DNA from: JBBQUN01 sp963717115
Lineage (GTDB): Bacteria > Actinomycetota > Acidimicrobiia > Acidimicrobiales > SZUA-35
Direction of reading: 5' to 3'
Length of the DNA: 64,000 bases
Assembly: GCA_963717115.1 (NCBI GenBank)
Contig: CAVQVO010000020.1
Span: forward strand, 806,001-870,000
Positions 15,941-23,935 of this stretch are shown in pieces. Position 1 is the first letter of the stretch; each line of letters opens with the position of its first letter. Made by a program: the position numbers and the translations under genes. The notes under the pieces are model-generated. The model made no database searches. It saw only the letters and a list, made by a program, of their open reading frames with translations, and was not told where the DNA came from.

Positions 15941-16639
15941 TCAGCGGTTGCGTCGTGAGCGGGCGGTGGTGCGCCGCGAGCGGGGACCGACGCCGGTTCC
16001 GTTGCGGGCCTGGCGGCGACGGCTCGCCGTGCGGGATCGGACCGGGACCACCCGGTCGACGCTGGCCTGCAGCCAGACCTTGCGGAACCGGAAGACGGCG
16101 GTGGCCGCCGTGAGCACCAGCATCAGGACGAGCACGGGGACGAGGAGTTGTTCACCGAACAGGAGCCCGATCCCGAGGACGATGAACCGCTCGGCTCGCT
16201 CCATGAGTCCACCGCGGGCGTCGAAGCCCAGGGACTCGGCCTTCGCCCGCTGGTACGACACGAGCGAGGCGGCGATGTAGAGGGCGAACGGCAGGAGCGC
16301 CATCCGGGGGTTGTCGGTGCCGGCGAGGTACCAGCCGGCACCGGCGAACATCAGTCCGTCGCTCAGCCGATCGGACACCGAATCGAGGAAGGCCCCCCGG
16401 GGGCCGGAGATCCCGGCGGCCTTGGCGACTGCGCCATCGAGCGCGTCGGGAAGGCCGGTGAGCACGAGCATCAGGAAGGCCAGTCGGAAGTGGCCGGTGC
16501 CGATGGCGACGGCACAGCCGGCGGCCATCGCCACGCCGACGCCGGTGATGATGTCGGGCGAGACACCGGCGCGGTTGAGGCTGGTTCCGATCGGCGCCAT
16601 CGCCTTCTCGAAATTGGTTCGGAAACTTCCGTCGAACAT
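15941..16639 (-). CDS. pgsA: CDP-alcohol phosphatidyltransferase, probable phosphatidylinositol-phosphate synthase
   Basis: Joins CDP-diacylglycerol with inositol phosphate, the first step toward PI and PIMs. The 232-residue membrane protein (about six helices) has the CDP-alcohol motif as DALDGAVAK...GAFLDSVSD: all four metal-binding Asp are kept, while the usual AR after DG is AK. The C-terminus is a basic tail of about 35 residues rich in Arg. The ATG at 16639 gives MFDGSFRTNFEK, which fits actinobacterial PgsA1. Divergent from a DinB-like gene with a perfect hairpin between them. Confidence 0.88.
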   Translation of the reverse strand: MFDGSFRTNFEKAMAPIGTSLNRAGVSPDIITGVGVAMAAGCAVAIGTGHFRLAFLMLVLTGLPDALDGAVAKAAGISGPRGAFLDSVSDRLSDGLMFAGAGWYLAGTDNPRMALLPFALYIAASLVSYQRAKAESLGFDARGGLMERAERFIVLGIGLLFGEQLLVPVLVLMLVLTAATAVFRFRKVWLQASVDRVVPVRSRTASRRRQARNGTGVGPRSRRTTARSRRNR

Positions 16640-16696
16640 GGTCGGACCTTTCGGCCGTGCGTCTGGGATCGACCCACGAATGGGCTGAAGGCTAGC

Positions 16697-16716
16697 GCGC
16701 TTGCAGGAGCAAGCGC
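16697..16716. promoter_or_regulatory. Perfect 8-bp inverted repeat in the pgsA / DinB-like divergent gap
   Basis: GCGCTTGC - AGGA - GCAAGCGC: a 20-bp inverted repeat with no mismatch. It lies 57 bp from the pgsA start and 35 bp from the start of the divergent gene, beside a TAGCCT hexamer for pgsA. It could be an operator or an RNA hairpin. Confidence 0.5.
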
Positions 16717-16739
16717 ACCGACGGGCTCGACCGTTGCGG

Positions 16740-16745
16740 TACGTT
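16740..16745 (+). promoter_or_regulatory. Putative leaderless -10 element of the DinB-like gene
   Basis: TACGTT, ending 6 nt before the ATG at 16752, with no Shine-Dalgarno. It decides between this ATG and an upstream in-frame start at 16701. Confidence 0.45.
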
Positions 16746-16751
16746 GCGGCC

Positions 16752-17258
16752 ATGGCCGACCGATACGACGATCTCAATCCCCTTGCACTCACCACGACCC
16801 TGCGCTCCCTCCGACGACGATTCGACGACGCCACCGGGCCGGTGCGCTCCGACGACGAACTCCTGGCGAAGGCCGATCGACCGGGTCCCGAAGGCTCCTC
16901 GCTGGTCGAGATCCTCGACCACACGCTCCGAGCGGTCGCCGTGCTGGCCGCCGAGGCCACCCGGATCAGCACCCACGTCGACCCCGTCAGCCCGGCCGAG
17001 GCCTTCGACCCCTCCAGCTGGACGGCGGGCGATGCACCCACCGCCACCCTGCGCGAAGCCACCGATGTCATCGCCGCCACCGCCGACGAACTCGCCGATC
17101 TGCTCGACCGTCAAGAACCCGACGGCTGGAACCGGACCGCCACGCTCACCGGTGGCGGCACCATCCGCCTGATCGACGTGGTTCGTTCGGTGGTGCGCCA
17201 AGCGGTCGAGGGTCTGCGGCGGGCCGAACGCACGGTGGCGTGGATGCAAGAGGGCTGA
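16752..17258 (+). CDS. Small helical protein, possibly DinB/mycothiol-dependent maleylpyruvate isomerase-like
   Basis: A 168-residue acidic, mostly helical protein. The C-terminal pattern (DGWNRTATLTGGGTIRLID followed by a helix VVRSVVRQAVEGLRR) resembles the metal-binding four-helix DinB/MDMPI family, which often uses mycothiol, but the usual three His ligands are not evident, so the family call is weak. Start chosen from the TACGTT box. It is the only plus-strand gene in a minus-strand block, between pgsA and the HIT gene, where mycobacteria have none. Confidence 0.5.
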   Translation: MADRYDDLNPLALTTTLRSLRRRFDDATGPVRSDDELLAKADRPGPEGSSLVEILDHTLRAVAVLAAEATRISTHVDPVSPAEAFDPSSWTAGDAPTATLREATDVIAATADELADLLDRQEPDGWNRTATLTGGGTIRLIDVVRSVVRQAVEGLRRAERTVAWMQEG

Positions 17259-17301
17259 CCCGACGGAACGACGAGGGCAACCGTCGACGATCCGCTCCCG
17301 A

Positions 17302-17820
17302 TCAGTCCTGGTACTCGGACCAGTCCTCGGGGTTGTCCTCGACGAAGCGTTCGACGATCGAGCCGTTCACGCCGTCGACCAGGACGAGGCCGCGCTTGGT
17401 CGGCGGGGTGTCGGCCGAGTAGAGCAGGATGCGCCAGGTCGGTCGGCTCAGCAGACCCCGCCAACCCAGCTGGGCCGACGCATGACCGACGGGGAAGCCC
17501 ACGTCACGGGTGGACGCCACCAGGGCGTCTCGCTCGTCGACCTCGAGATCCCAGCCGGCGATGATGCTGTAGACGCCGACCATCGCCAGGATGATCGCCC
17601 CGACCAGCGTGCCCCGATTGACCAGGACACCCTCGCCCCGGGTCAGGTACACCCCGAGGAGCACGGCGGCGATCCCGATGTAGAGGTAGCCCGGGATCCG
17701 CCGACGGTTGTTGTTGGGGAAGAGGTAGTCCTCGTGGGCTGCGAGATCCGGTTGGAGGTCGGCCGGGAGGGAATCGGCGATCTCGCTCGGATCGGTTCCG
17801 TCTCGGTCGGGGTCGGTCAC
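17302..17820 (-). CDS. Conserved two-helix membrane protein, function unknown
   Basis: A 172-residue protein: acidic N-terminal tail (about 1-42), two membrane helices (about 43-60 and 70-88), then a soluble C-terminal domain (ERDALVASTRDVGFPVGHASAQLGW...). I do not recognise a characterised family. It overlaps the HIT gene by 4 bp and is the third gene of a thrS-HIT-membrane protein operon, inserted between HIT and pgsA relative to the mycobacterial order. Confidence 0.65.
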   Translation of the reverse strand: MTDPDRDGTDPSEIADSLPADLQPDLAAHEDYLFPNNNRRRIPGYLYIGIAAVLLGVYLTRGEGVLVNRGTLVGAIILAMVGVYSIIAGWDLEVDERDALVASTRDVGFPVGHASAQLGWRGLLSRPTWRILLYSADTPPTKRGLVLVDGVNGSIVERFVEDNPEDWSEYQD

Positions 17821-18407
17821 GACTCGAACGGTAACGACTCGGGCCAGGCTTCGCGTAGTCGGGCCCAGGCATCACCGAGCGTCATCGGCAGGACCCGGGT
17901 CTCGGCGACGGCGGTCATGAAGTTGGTGTCGGCGTTCCAGCGAGGGACGACGTGGACGTGCAGATGATCGGGCTCGGACCCGCCCCCGGCTTCTCCCTCG
18001 TTGATCCCGATGTTGAGTCCCTGCGGGGCGAATGCCGCCTTGACCGCCTGCGACGCCGCCAGGACGGCGCGCCACAGTTCGGTGTGGGTCGGCTCGTCGA
18101 GTTCCTCCAACGAGGCCGCCTTGCGGAGGGGCAGCACCATGACGTGGCCCGAGGTGTAGGGGTAGACGTTCAGGACGCAGAACGTGCGCTCGCCGCGCCA
18201 CACGATGTAGGTCTGGTCGTCGGGCAACCCACTGCGTTCGATGGCCTCGAACAGCGACCATCCCGAGGTTCCGGGCACGTCGACCCGGGGCCGGCCGTCG
18301 GCCCCGAGCGGGGTGCCGAGCACGGCCAGCCGCCAACCGGCCCAGAGCCGCCCCATACCGCCGGCACCGGCCGGCTCGAGGTCGACCGCCGACCGCTCGT
18401 CGGTCAT
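17817..18407 (-). CDS. HIT-family nucleotide hydrolase/phosphorylase (AP4A phosphorylase-like)
   Basis: A 196-residue histidine-triad protein with the catalytic HLHVHVVPRW (about residues 144-153), INEGEAGGGSEPD and the CVLNVYPYTSGHVMVLP core. Its position directly after thrS and near pgsA matches Rv2613c, described as an AP4A phosphorylase, which would remove diadenosine tetraphosphate made by aminoacyl-tRNA synthetases. The N-terminal extension MGRLWAGWR also fits that group. Overlaps thrS by 4 bp and the membrane-protein gene by 4 bp. Confidence 0.87.
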   Translation of the reverse strand: MTDERSAVDLEPAGAGGMGRLWAGWRLAVLGTPLGADGRPRVDVPGTSGWSLFEAIERSGLPDDQTYIVWRGERTFCVLNVYPYTSGHVMVLPLRKAASLEELDEPTHTELWRAVLAASQAVKAAFAPQGLNIGINEGEAGGGSEPDHLHVHVVPRWNADTNFMTAVAETRVLPMTLGDAWARLREAWPESLPFES

Positions 18408-20374
18408 GCGTGGGTGTCGACGTCGGTGCGCAGGCGAGCAAGGAAGTCGTCGACCGCCACGTCTCGCTCGACGGCTCCGGCGCCCCGGGCGTTCACGCCG
18501 ACCGTACCGGATGCGATGTCGTCGGCCCCGACGACGAGCACGTAGGGCACCTTGTGGGTCTTGCCGTTGCGGATCCGCTTGCCCAGCTGGTCTCCGACCA
18601 CGACCTCGCTGCGGAACCCCTCGGCCCGGAAGCGGGCGTCGAGCTGTTCGGCGTAGCCGATGTGGTCGTCGGAAACCGGGAGCACCTGCACCTGCACCGG
18701 GGCCAACCACACCGGGAAGGCGCCGGCGAAGTGTTCGACCAGCACACCGAAGAACCGCTCGACCGAACCGAACAGGGCCCGGTGCAGCATGATCGGACGG
18801 TGGGCGGCCCCGTCGTCGCCGATGTACTCGAGGTCGAAGCGCTCGGGCAGGGTGAAGTCGTACTGGATGGTCGACAGCTGCCAGGCCCGCCCGATGGCGT
18901 CGCGGACCTTCACGTCGATCTTGGGCCCGTAGAAGGCACCGCCGCCCTCGTCGATGTCGTAGCTGATGCCCTCGGCGACGAGGGCGTCACGGAGGTGCTC
19001 GATGGCGTCGTTCCAGCCCTCGTCGCTGCCGACCGACTTCTCCGGGGGGCGGGTCGACAAGCTGGCCTCGAAGTCCTCGAAACCGAAGGCGCGCAGCACC
19101 GACAGCACGAAGTTCAGCAGGCTGCGGATCTCGGCGTTGGCCTGCTCCTCGGTGCAGTAGATGTGGGAGTCGTCCTGGGTGAAGCCCCGGATCCGAAGCA
19201 GCCCGTGGAGCGCTCCCGACAGCTCGTAGCGGTACACCGTGCCGAGCTCGTACAGCCGCAACGGCAGCTCCCGATACGAGCGCTGCCTCGACTTGTAGAC
19301 GAGGTTGTGCATCGGGCAGTTCATGGGCTTCGGGTAGTACTTGCCGTTGTCCATCTCCATCGGCGGATACATGGAGTCGGCGTAGAAGTCGAGGTGTCCC
19401 GAGATCTCGAACAGGCGGGCGTTGGCGAGGTGGGGGGTGTAGGCGAACTCGTAGCCACCGTCCTGGTGGCGCTGTCGCGAGTAGTCCTCCATCAGCTTGC
19501 GGACGATCGCCCCCTTGGGGTGCCACACGGCGAGTCCGCCACCGAGTTCGTTGGGGAACGACAGCAGATCGAGTTCGTTGGCCAGGCGCCGATGGTCTCG
19601 CAGGGCGGCCTGCTCGAGCCGCTCGAGGTGGGCGGCGAGGTCCTTCTTCGATGCCCACGCCGTGCCGTAGATGCGCTGCAGCATCGGGTTCTTCTCGCTG
19701 CCCCGCCAATAGGCGCCGGCCACCTTCATGAGCTTGAAGTGGCCGAGATGGCCGGTGTGCGGAACGTGCGGACCGACACACATGTCGACGAAGGCATCGG
19801 TGTTCCGGTAGAAGCTGATGACGTCGCCACCCGCCTCACCGACCAATTCGTCGTCGACGCTGCTCGGATCCAGGTTCGAGACCGCCTCGATGATCGCCCG
19901 CTTGTAGGGATGGGCAGCCATCAGGTCGAGGGCCTCCGACGGCGAGGTCTCGGTACGCACGAACGGCTGCCGGGCCTTGACGATCTCGCGCATCTTGGCG
20001 TCGATCGCCGCGAGGTCCTCGTCGCTGAAGGTGGCGCCGCCGGGCAGCTCGAAGTCGTAGTAGAAGCCGTCGACGATCGGCGGACCGATGGCGAAGGTGG
20101 CACCGGGCCAGAGTTCGAGCACGGCCTGGGCCAGCACGTGGGCGGTGGAATGGCGAAGGGTGTGCAGCCCCCGATCGGTGTCGGGCGTGACGATCGCGAC
20201 CGACTGGCCGTCGTCGAGCGGAACGTTCAGGTCCTGCTCGACCCCGTCGACGACGGCGATCACCGCATCCTTGGCCAGTCGGGATCCGATCTGGGCGGCG
20301 AGGTCGGCCGCGGTCGAACCATCGGGCAGCGATCGAACGGACTCGTCGGGAAGCTTGACGTTGATGTCGGACAC
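18404..20374 (-). CDS. thrS: Threonyl-tRNA synthetase
   Basis: Class II synthetase of 656 residues: TGS domain at the N-terminus (LPDESVRSLPDGSTAADLA), editing domain with HSTAHVLAQAV, and the catalytic core with motif 2 region LRIRGFTQDDSHIYC and motif 3 MLHRALFGSVERFFG. The GTG at 20374 is preceded 7 nt upstream by TACACT, so the mRNA is probably leaderless; an open frame further upstream has no family match. First gene of an operon with the HIT gene. Confidence 0.96.
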   Translation of the reverse strand: MSDINVKLPDESVRSLPDGSTAADLAAQIGSRLAKDAVIAVVDGVEQDLNVPLDDGQSVAIVTPDTDRGLHTLRHSTAHVLAQAVLELWPGATFAIGPPIVDGFYYDFELPGGATFSDEDLAAIDAKMREIVKARQPFVRTETSPSEALDLMAAHPYKRAIIEAVSNLDPSSVDDELVGEAGGDVISFYRNTDAFVDMCVGPHVPHTGHLGHFKLMKVAGAYWRGSEKNPMLQRIYGTAWASKKDLAAHLERLEQAALRDHRRLANELDLLSFPNELGGGLAVWHPKGAIVRKLMEDYSRQRHQDGGYEFAYTPHLANARLFEISGHLDFYADSMYPPMEMDNGKYYPKPMNCPMHNLVYKSRQRSYRELPLRLYELGTVYRYELSGALHGLLRIRGFTQDDSHIYCTEEQANAEIRSLLNFVLSVLRAFGFEDFEASLSTRPPEKSVGSDEGWNDAIEHLRDALVAEGISYDIDEGGGAFYGPKIDVKVRDAIGRAWQLSTIQYDFTLPERFDLEYIGDDGAAHRPIMLHRALFGSVERFFGVLVEHFAGAFPVWLAPVQVQVLPVSDDHIGYAEQLDARFRAEGFRSEVVVGDQLGKRIRNGKTHKVPYVLVVGADDIASGTVGVNARGAGAVERDVAVDDFLARLRTDVDTHA

Positions 20375-20381
20375 GGCGGCA

Positions 20382-20387
20382 AGTGTA
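20382..20387 (-). promoter_or_regulatory. Putative leaderless -10 element of thrS
   Basis: TACACT on the minus strand, ending 7 nt before the thrS GTG. Confidence 0.45.
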
Positions 20388-20453
20388 CGGGGCCCGGTTG
20401 ACGGCCGACCGCCAAATACTCCGAGGCCGGGCACCCGAACCGGGCCGGGTCGG

Positions 20454-21575
20454 TCAGTCGATGCGAACGCCGAGGAGCCCGGCCGCGGCCGACACCCCGT
20501 CGCCCCGTTCGGCGGCTGCATCGATGGCCGCCACCGCCGTCGGCGTGTCGAGGTCGTCGTCGAGCGCCGCTCGAACCTCGTCGATGGCCCCATCGCCATG
20601 ACCCGCCGCGAGCCAACGATCGAGTCGGGCTGCCGCGGTCGGCATGAGGTCGTCGTTCCACTCCCACGCCGTGCGGTAGTGGTTCGACACGACACCCAAC
20701 CGAATGGCGCGGGCGTCGTAGTCCTTGCGCAACTCGCTGACGAAGACGAGGTTGCCGAGCGATTTCGACATCTTGTGCCCGTCCATGCGAACCATCGCCT
20801 GGTGCATCCAGTGCCGAACGAAGGGCTCACCGGTGGCGGCCTCGGACTGGGCCGCTTCGCATTCGTGGTGCGGGAAGATCAGATCGGCGCCCCCACCGTG
20901 CAGATCGACGGTCGTTCCGAGCTCGCGAAGGGCGAGCGCCGAGCACTCGATGTGCCATCCCGGTCGGCCCGGACCCCACAGCGACTCCCACGCCGGCTCG
21001 TCGTCGGCCGACGGCTGCCAGAGGACGAAGTCGAGCGGATTGCGCTTGTTGGGATCGTCGGGATTGCCGCCCCGATCCCGGGCGTGATCGAGCATCGTTG
21101 CCTCGTCGTAACCCGAGATCGAACCGAACGACGACCACTTCGACACCTCGAAATAGACGCCACCGCCGGCCTGGTAGGCGTAGCCCCGGTCGAGGACCTT
21201 GCCGATGAAACCCCGGATGTCGGCGATGGCCGAGGTGGCGCGCGGCTCGCTCCACGCCGGCAGCATCTCGAGCGCCTCCATGTCGGACTGGAAGCGGGCC
21301 ACCTCGGTGGCGGCGAGGTCGAGGTAGTGCACGCCGATCTCGCGGGCCTTGGCCAGGATCGAGTCGTCGACGTCGGTGATGTTGCGGACCGCCCGGGTCT
21401 CGTGGCCCAGGTCGCGGAGGCGTCGCTGGAGCACGTCGTAGGTGAGGTAGACCGCAGCATGACCGAGGTGCGTGGCGTCGTACGGCGTGATCCCACAGAT
21501 GTAGAGGTTCACGATCGGCCCCGGTTCGAAGGGGACCACCGATCGGCGTGCGGTGTCGTACAGGCGCATGGTCAC
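20454..21575 (-). CDS. mshC: Cysteine:glucosaminyl-inositol ligase MshC (mycothiol synthesis)
   Basis: ATP-dependent ligase that joins cysteine to GlcN-inositol, the third step of mycothiol synthesis. It is a cysteinyl-tRNA synthetase relative, but the signature CGITPYDATHLGHA (residues 28-41) is that of MshC rather than CysS. The zinc site C28/C211 plus HH in FPHHECE and the KMSKS loop at 268-272 are intact. At 373 residues it is a little shorter than the usual 410. The GTG at 21575 lies 7 nt after TAGCCT. Divergent from the enoyl reductase gene. Confidence 0.88.
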   Translation of the reverse strand: MTMRLYDTARRSVVPFEPGPIVNLYICGITPYDATHLGHAAVYLTYDVLQRRLRDLGHETRAVRNITDVDDSILAKAREIGVHYLDLAATEVARFQSDMEALEMLPAWSEPRATSAIADIRGFIGKVLDRGYAYQAGGGVYFEVSKWSSFGSISGYDEATMLDHARDRGGNPDDPNKRNPLDFVLWQPSADDEPAWESLWGPGRPGWHIECSALALRELGTTVDLHGGGADLIFPHHECEAAQSEAATGEPFVRHWMHQAMVRMDGHKMSKSLGNLVFVSELRKDYDARAIRLGVVSNHYRTAWEWNDDLMPTAAARLDRWLAAGHGDGAIDEVRAALDDDLDTPTAVAAIDAAAERGDGVSAAAGLLGVRID

Positions 21576-21582
21576 GGGAGGG

Positions 21583-21588
21583 AGGCTA
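21583..21588 (-). promoter_or_regulatory. Putative leaderless -10 element of mshC
   Basis: TAGCCT on the minus strand, ending 7 nt before the GTG of mshC. Confidence 0.45.
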
Positions 21589-21699
21589 TCGGTGCCGGGG
21601 CACTCGACCGAATCCGTCGCCTTCGCCTGCGGCCGTCGCCCCGGCGAACAATCGACGCCATCGGAGCAACCGGGCTCGGCGTCTGCTAGTCAGAGGGCG

Positions 21700-22470
21700 G
21701 TGGGAATCCTCGACGACAAGAAACTGCTCATCACCGGCGTGCTGACCGACGACTCGTTGGCCTTCGGCATCGCCCGACTCGCCCAACGGGAAGGAGCCGA
21801 GATCGTCCTGACCGGCTTCGGTCGCGGCCTGCGGCTCACCGAACGGACGGCTCGCAAACTCGACACCGAGCCCGAGGTGCTCGAGCTCGACATCGCCAAC
21901 CTCGATCACGTCGCCACCGTCCGGGATCACCTCGCCGAGCGCTGGGGACGCGTCGACGGAGCCCTGCACGCCATCGGTTTCGCTCCCGCCGCGTGCCTCG
22001 GCGACGACTTCTGGGCCCCGGACTGGGACGACGTGGCGACTGCGGTGCAGGTCTCGACCTACTCGTTGCGAACCCTGGCCGACCTGGTCCGTCCCTTGAT
22101 GCAGGACGGCGGCGGTTCCCTCGTCGGCCTCACCTTCGACGCCACCGTGGCCTGGCCTGCCTACAACTGGATGGGCGTGGCCAAGGCCGGCCTGGAGTCA
22201 CTCAACCGCTACCTCGCTCGTGAACTCGGATCGGAAGGCATCCGTTCGAATCTGGTCGCAGCCGGCCCGATGCGCACCATCGCCGCCAAGTCGATTCCCG
22301 GTTTCGCGGCTTTCGAGGAGGAATGGACCAAACGGGCACCGCTCGGGTGGGACGTGAACGATTCCGAGGGTGTCGCCCGGTCCACCGTTGCCCTCCTGTC
22401 GGACTGGTTCCCGCAGACCACCGGCCAGATCATCCACGTCGACGGCGGCTACTCGATCGTCGGCGCCTGA
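21700..22470 (+). CDS. fabI: Enoyl-ACP reductase, InhA/FabI type
   Basis: NADH-dependent reductase of the last step of fatty-acid elongation. The 256-residue SDR starts MGILDDKKLLITGVLTDDSLAFG and carries the Y155...K162 pair in the block YNWMGVAKAGLE, which matches InhA closely, and the C-terminal TGQIIHVDGGYSI. GTG start at 21700, 7 nt after TAGTCA; a longer upstream frame is not supported. Divergent from mshC. Confidence 0.93.
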   Translation: MGILDDKKLLITGVLTDDSLAFGIARLAQREGAEIVLTGFGRGLRLTERTARKLDTEPEVLELDIANLDHVATVRDHLAERWGRVDGALHAIGFAPAACLGDDFWAPDWDDVATAVQVSTYSLRTLADLVRPLMQDGGGSLVGLTFDATVAWPAYNWMGVAKAGLESLNRYLARELGSEGIRSNLVAAGPMRTIAAKSIPGFAAFEEEWTKRAPLGWDVNDSEGVARSTVALLSDWFPQTTGQIIHVDGGYSIVGA

Positions 22471-22485
22471 GGCCTCGTCGGCGGT

Positions 22486-23859
22486 TCAGGCGAGCCACTT
22501 GGGGTTGACGATCGCCAACCGTTCGGCCGTGCTCAGGGCGAGCAGGGCCGCCAGACCGGTGAGGTCGGCATCGAACTCGCCGGCCCGGATCCGCTGGGCC
22601 AGATCGGTGTCGTCGGCGACACCCAGTCCGTCGAGCCGGGCCCGGTGCCGGTTCCGCTGGAGATCGCCGGCTCGGGCTTCGCGTTCGAGCATCGACGCCA
22701 CGTTGGTGGCCACCCGCACGTGGAACCCGATGCCGCCTCGGCCAACGGCGGGGGCGACGGTGTCGGAGAGGAACCGGGCCAGGGCTCCCGTCAGTTCGGC
22801 GGCGTCGGGCTGACCGGAACCGGGTGCGGCCTCGACCGAGAGGCCCAGATCGCCGATGGCCGACCGGTCGACGGTGTCGCCGGCCAGGGACCAGGCGAGA
22901 TCGTATTCCTGCTCGGCGATCCGGCTGCCGATCGCCAGCAGCTCGAGGGACTCGACGACCCCGGTCCGATGGGCGCTGGCCTGCAGGCCGCACATGATGC
23001 CCCACTTCAGGGTGCCGAGCCGTTCCCACCAACCGAAGACCTCACGATCGACCGACCGCCCCGACGTGGCCTCATAGGCCGCGAACAGGTCTTCGTACTC
23101 CCCCACCCCGGCGACCGGCTTGGGGCCACCGAATCGCCACGCCCGGGTGCAGAGCCAGCCCAGGTCCTCCATCGGGTCACCCAGATGGGCCAGCTCCCAG
23201 TCGAGGACGGCGGCCAGCCCCCGCTCGTCGATGATCAGATTGCCGAGGCGGAAGTCGCCGTGGACCAGCGCCACGTCGCCACCGGGGGGACGGTGCCGTT
23301 CGAGCCAGCGGAAGGCCAGTTCGAACACCGGCGACACCAGCGCCAGTTCGTCGATCACCACCCGCCACCGTGCCAGTTCGTCGGTCTGCTCGAGATGATC
23401 GAGTCCCGCCGGATCCGCGGCATGCAGGTGTCCGAGTGCCCGACCGGCCTGTTCGGCCAAAAGCGGCCGGGCTGCGGCGAACTCGGCGTCGCGCAGGATG
23501 CGGCGGGCGATGGTCGCCCCCTCGACCGCCTCGGTGACGAAGTAGCTCGGGCCGATCCCGGCCGACGGATGCGACTCGTTCGTTGCGACGACGCGGGGTA
23601 CCGGTACCCCGGCCTCGGCCGCCCGCTCGACGACACCGGCCTCGGCCGCCATGCCCCGTTCGTTGCGCAACACTCCGCCTCGTTCGCGCTGGAGGATGTA
23701 GTGCCGACCGGAGTCGGCGTCGACGAAGGCGTAGGTCTCCCGGCTGGCGCCCCCGGTGAGTCGGGTCAGCGCGTCGACGGCGGCCGGACGATCCGCCGAT
23801 CCCAGGATCTGTGCCAGTGCCGTGGCGAGGTCGACGAGATCGGGATCGGTGGACGTCAC
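22486..23859 (-). CDS. Aminoglycoside-phosphotransferase-fold kinase with C-terminal DUF6285-like domain
   Basis: About 457 residues. The N-terminal 330 form an APH-type kinase: LTGGASRETYAF nucleotide loop, catalytic VHGDFRLGNLII, metal-binding LDWELAHLGDPMEDLGW. The C-terminal about 115 residues (LARFLSDTVAPAVGRGGIGFHVRVA...) form a separate helical domain often fused to or beside such kinases in acyl-CoA loci. The start is set at the GTG at 23859, 6 nt after TACGTT; an upstream start at 23895 is also open. The substrate is unknown; antibiotic resistance is not implied. Confidence 0.8.
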   Translation of the reverse strand: MTSTDPDLVDLATALAQILGSADRPAAVDALTRLTGGASRETYAFVDADSGRHYILQRERGGVLRNERGMAAEAGVVERAAEAGVPVPRVVATNESHPSAGIGPSYFVTEAVEGATIARRILRDAEFAAARPLLAEQAGRALGHLHAADPAGLDHLEQTDELARWRVVIDELALVSPVFELAFRWLERHRPPGGDVALVHGDFRLGNLIIDERGLAAVLDWELAHLGDPMEDLGWLCTRAWRFGGPKPVAGVGEYEDLFAAYEATSGRSVDREVFGWWERLGTLKWGIMCGLQASAHRTGVVESLELLAIGSRIAEQEYDLAWSLAGDTVDRSAIGDLGLSVEAAPGSGQPDAAELTGALARFLSDTVAPAVGRGGIGFHVRVATNVASMLEREARAGDLQRNRHRARLDGLGVADDTDLAQRIRAGEFDADLTGLAALLALSTAERLAIVNPKWLA

Positions 23860-23865
23860 GGGGCG

Positions 23866-23871
23866 AACGTA
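23866..23871 (-). promoter_or_regulatory. Putative leaderless -10 element of the phosphotransferase gene
   Basis: TACGTT on the minus strand, ending 6 nt before the GTG at 23859; used to choose that start. Confidence 0.45.
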
Positions 23872-23935
23872 CCCGGCACCCACCGTGGCGTGCACGTCCG
23901 CGACCGCAATCGCGATCGCTCGACGACGGTCGGGC

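Noticed and set aside
20454..21575. Cysteinyl-tRNA synthetase
   Set aside because: The CGITPYDATHLGHA signature and the shorter C-terminus are those of MshC; CysS has CGPTVYD-type sequence and a tRNA-binding domain.
22486..23859. Aminoglycoside resistance kinase
   Set aside because: The fold is shared by many kinases; the C-terminal extra domain and context do not support antibiotic resistance.
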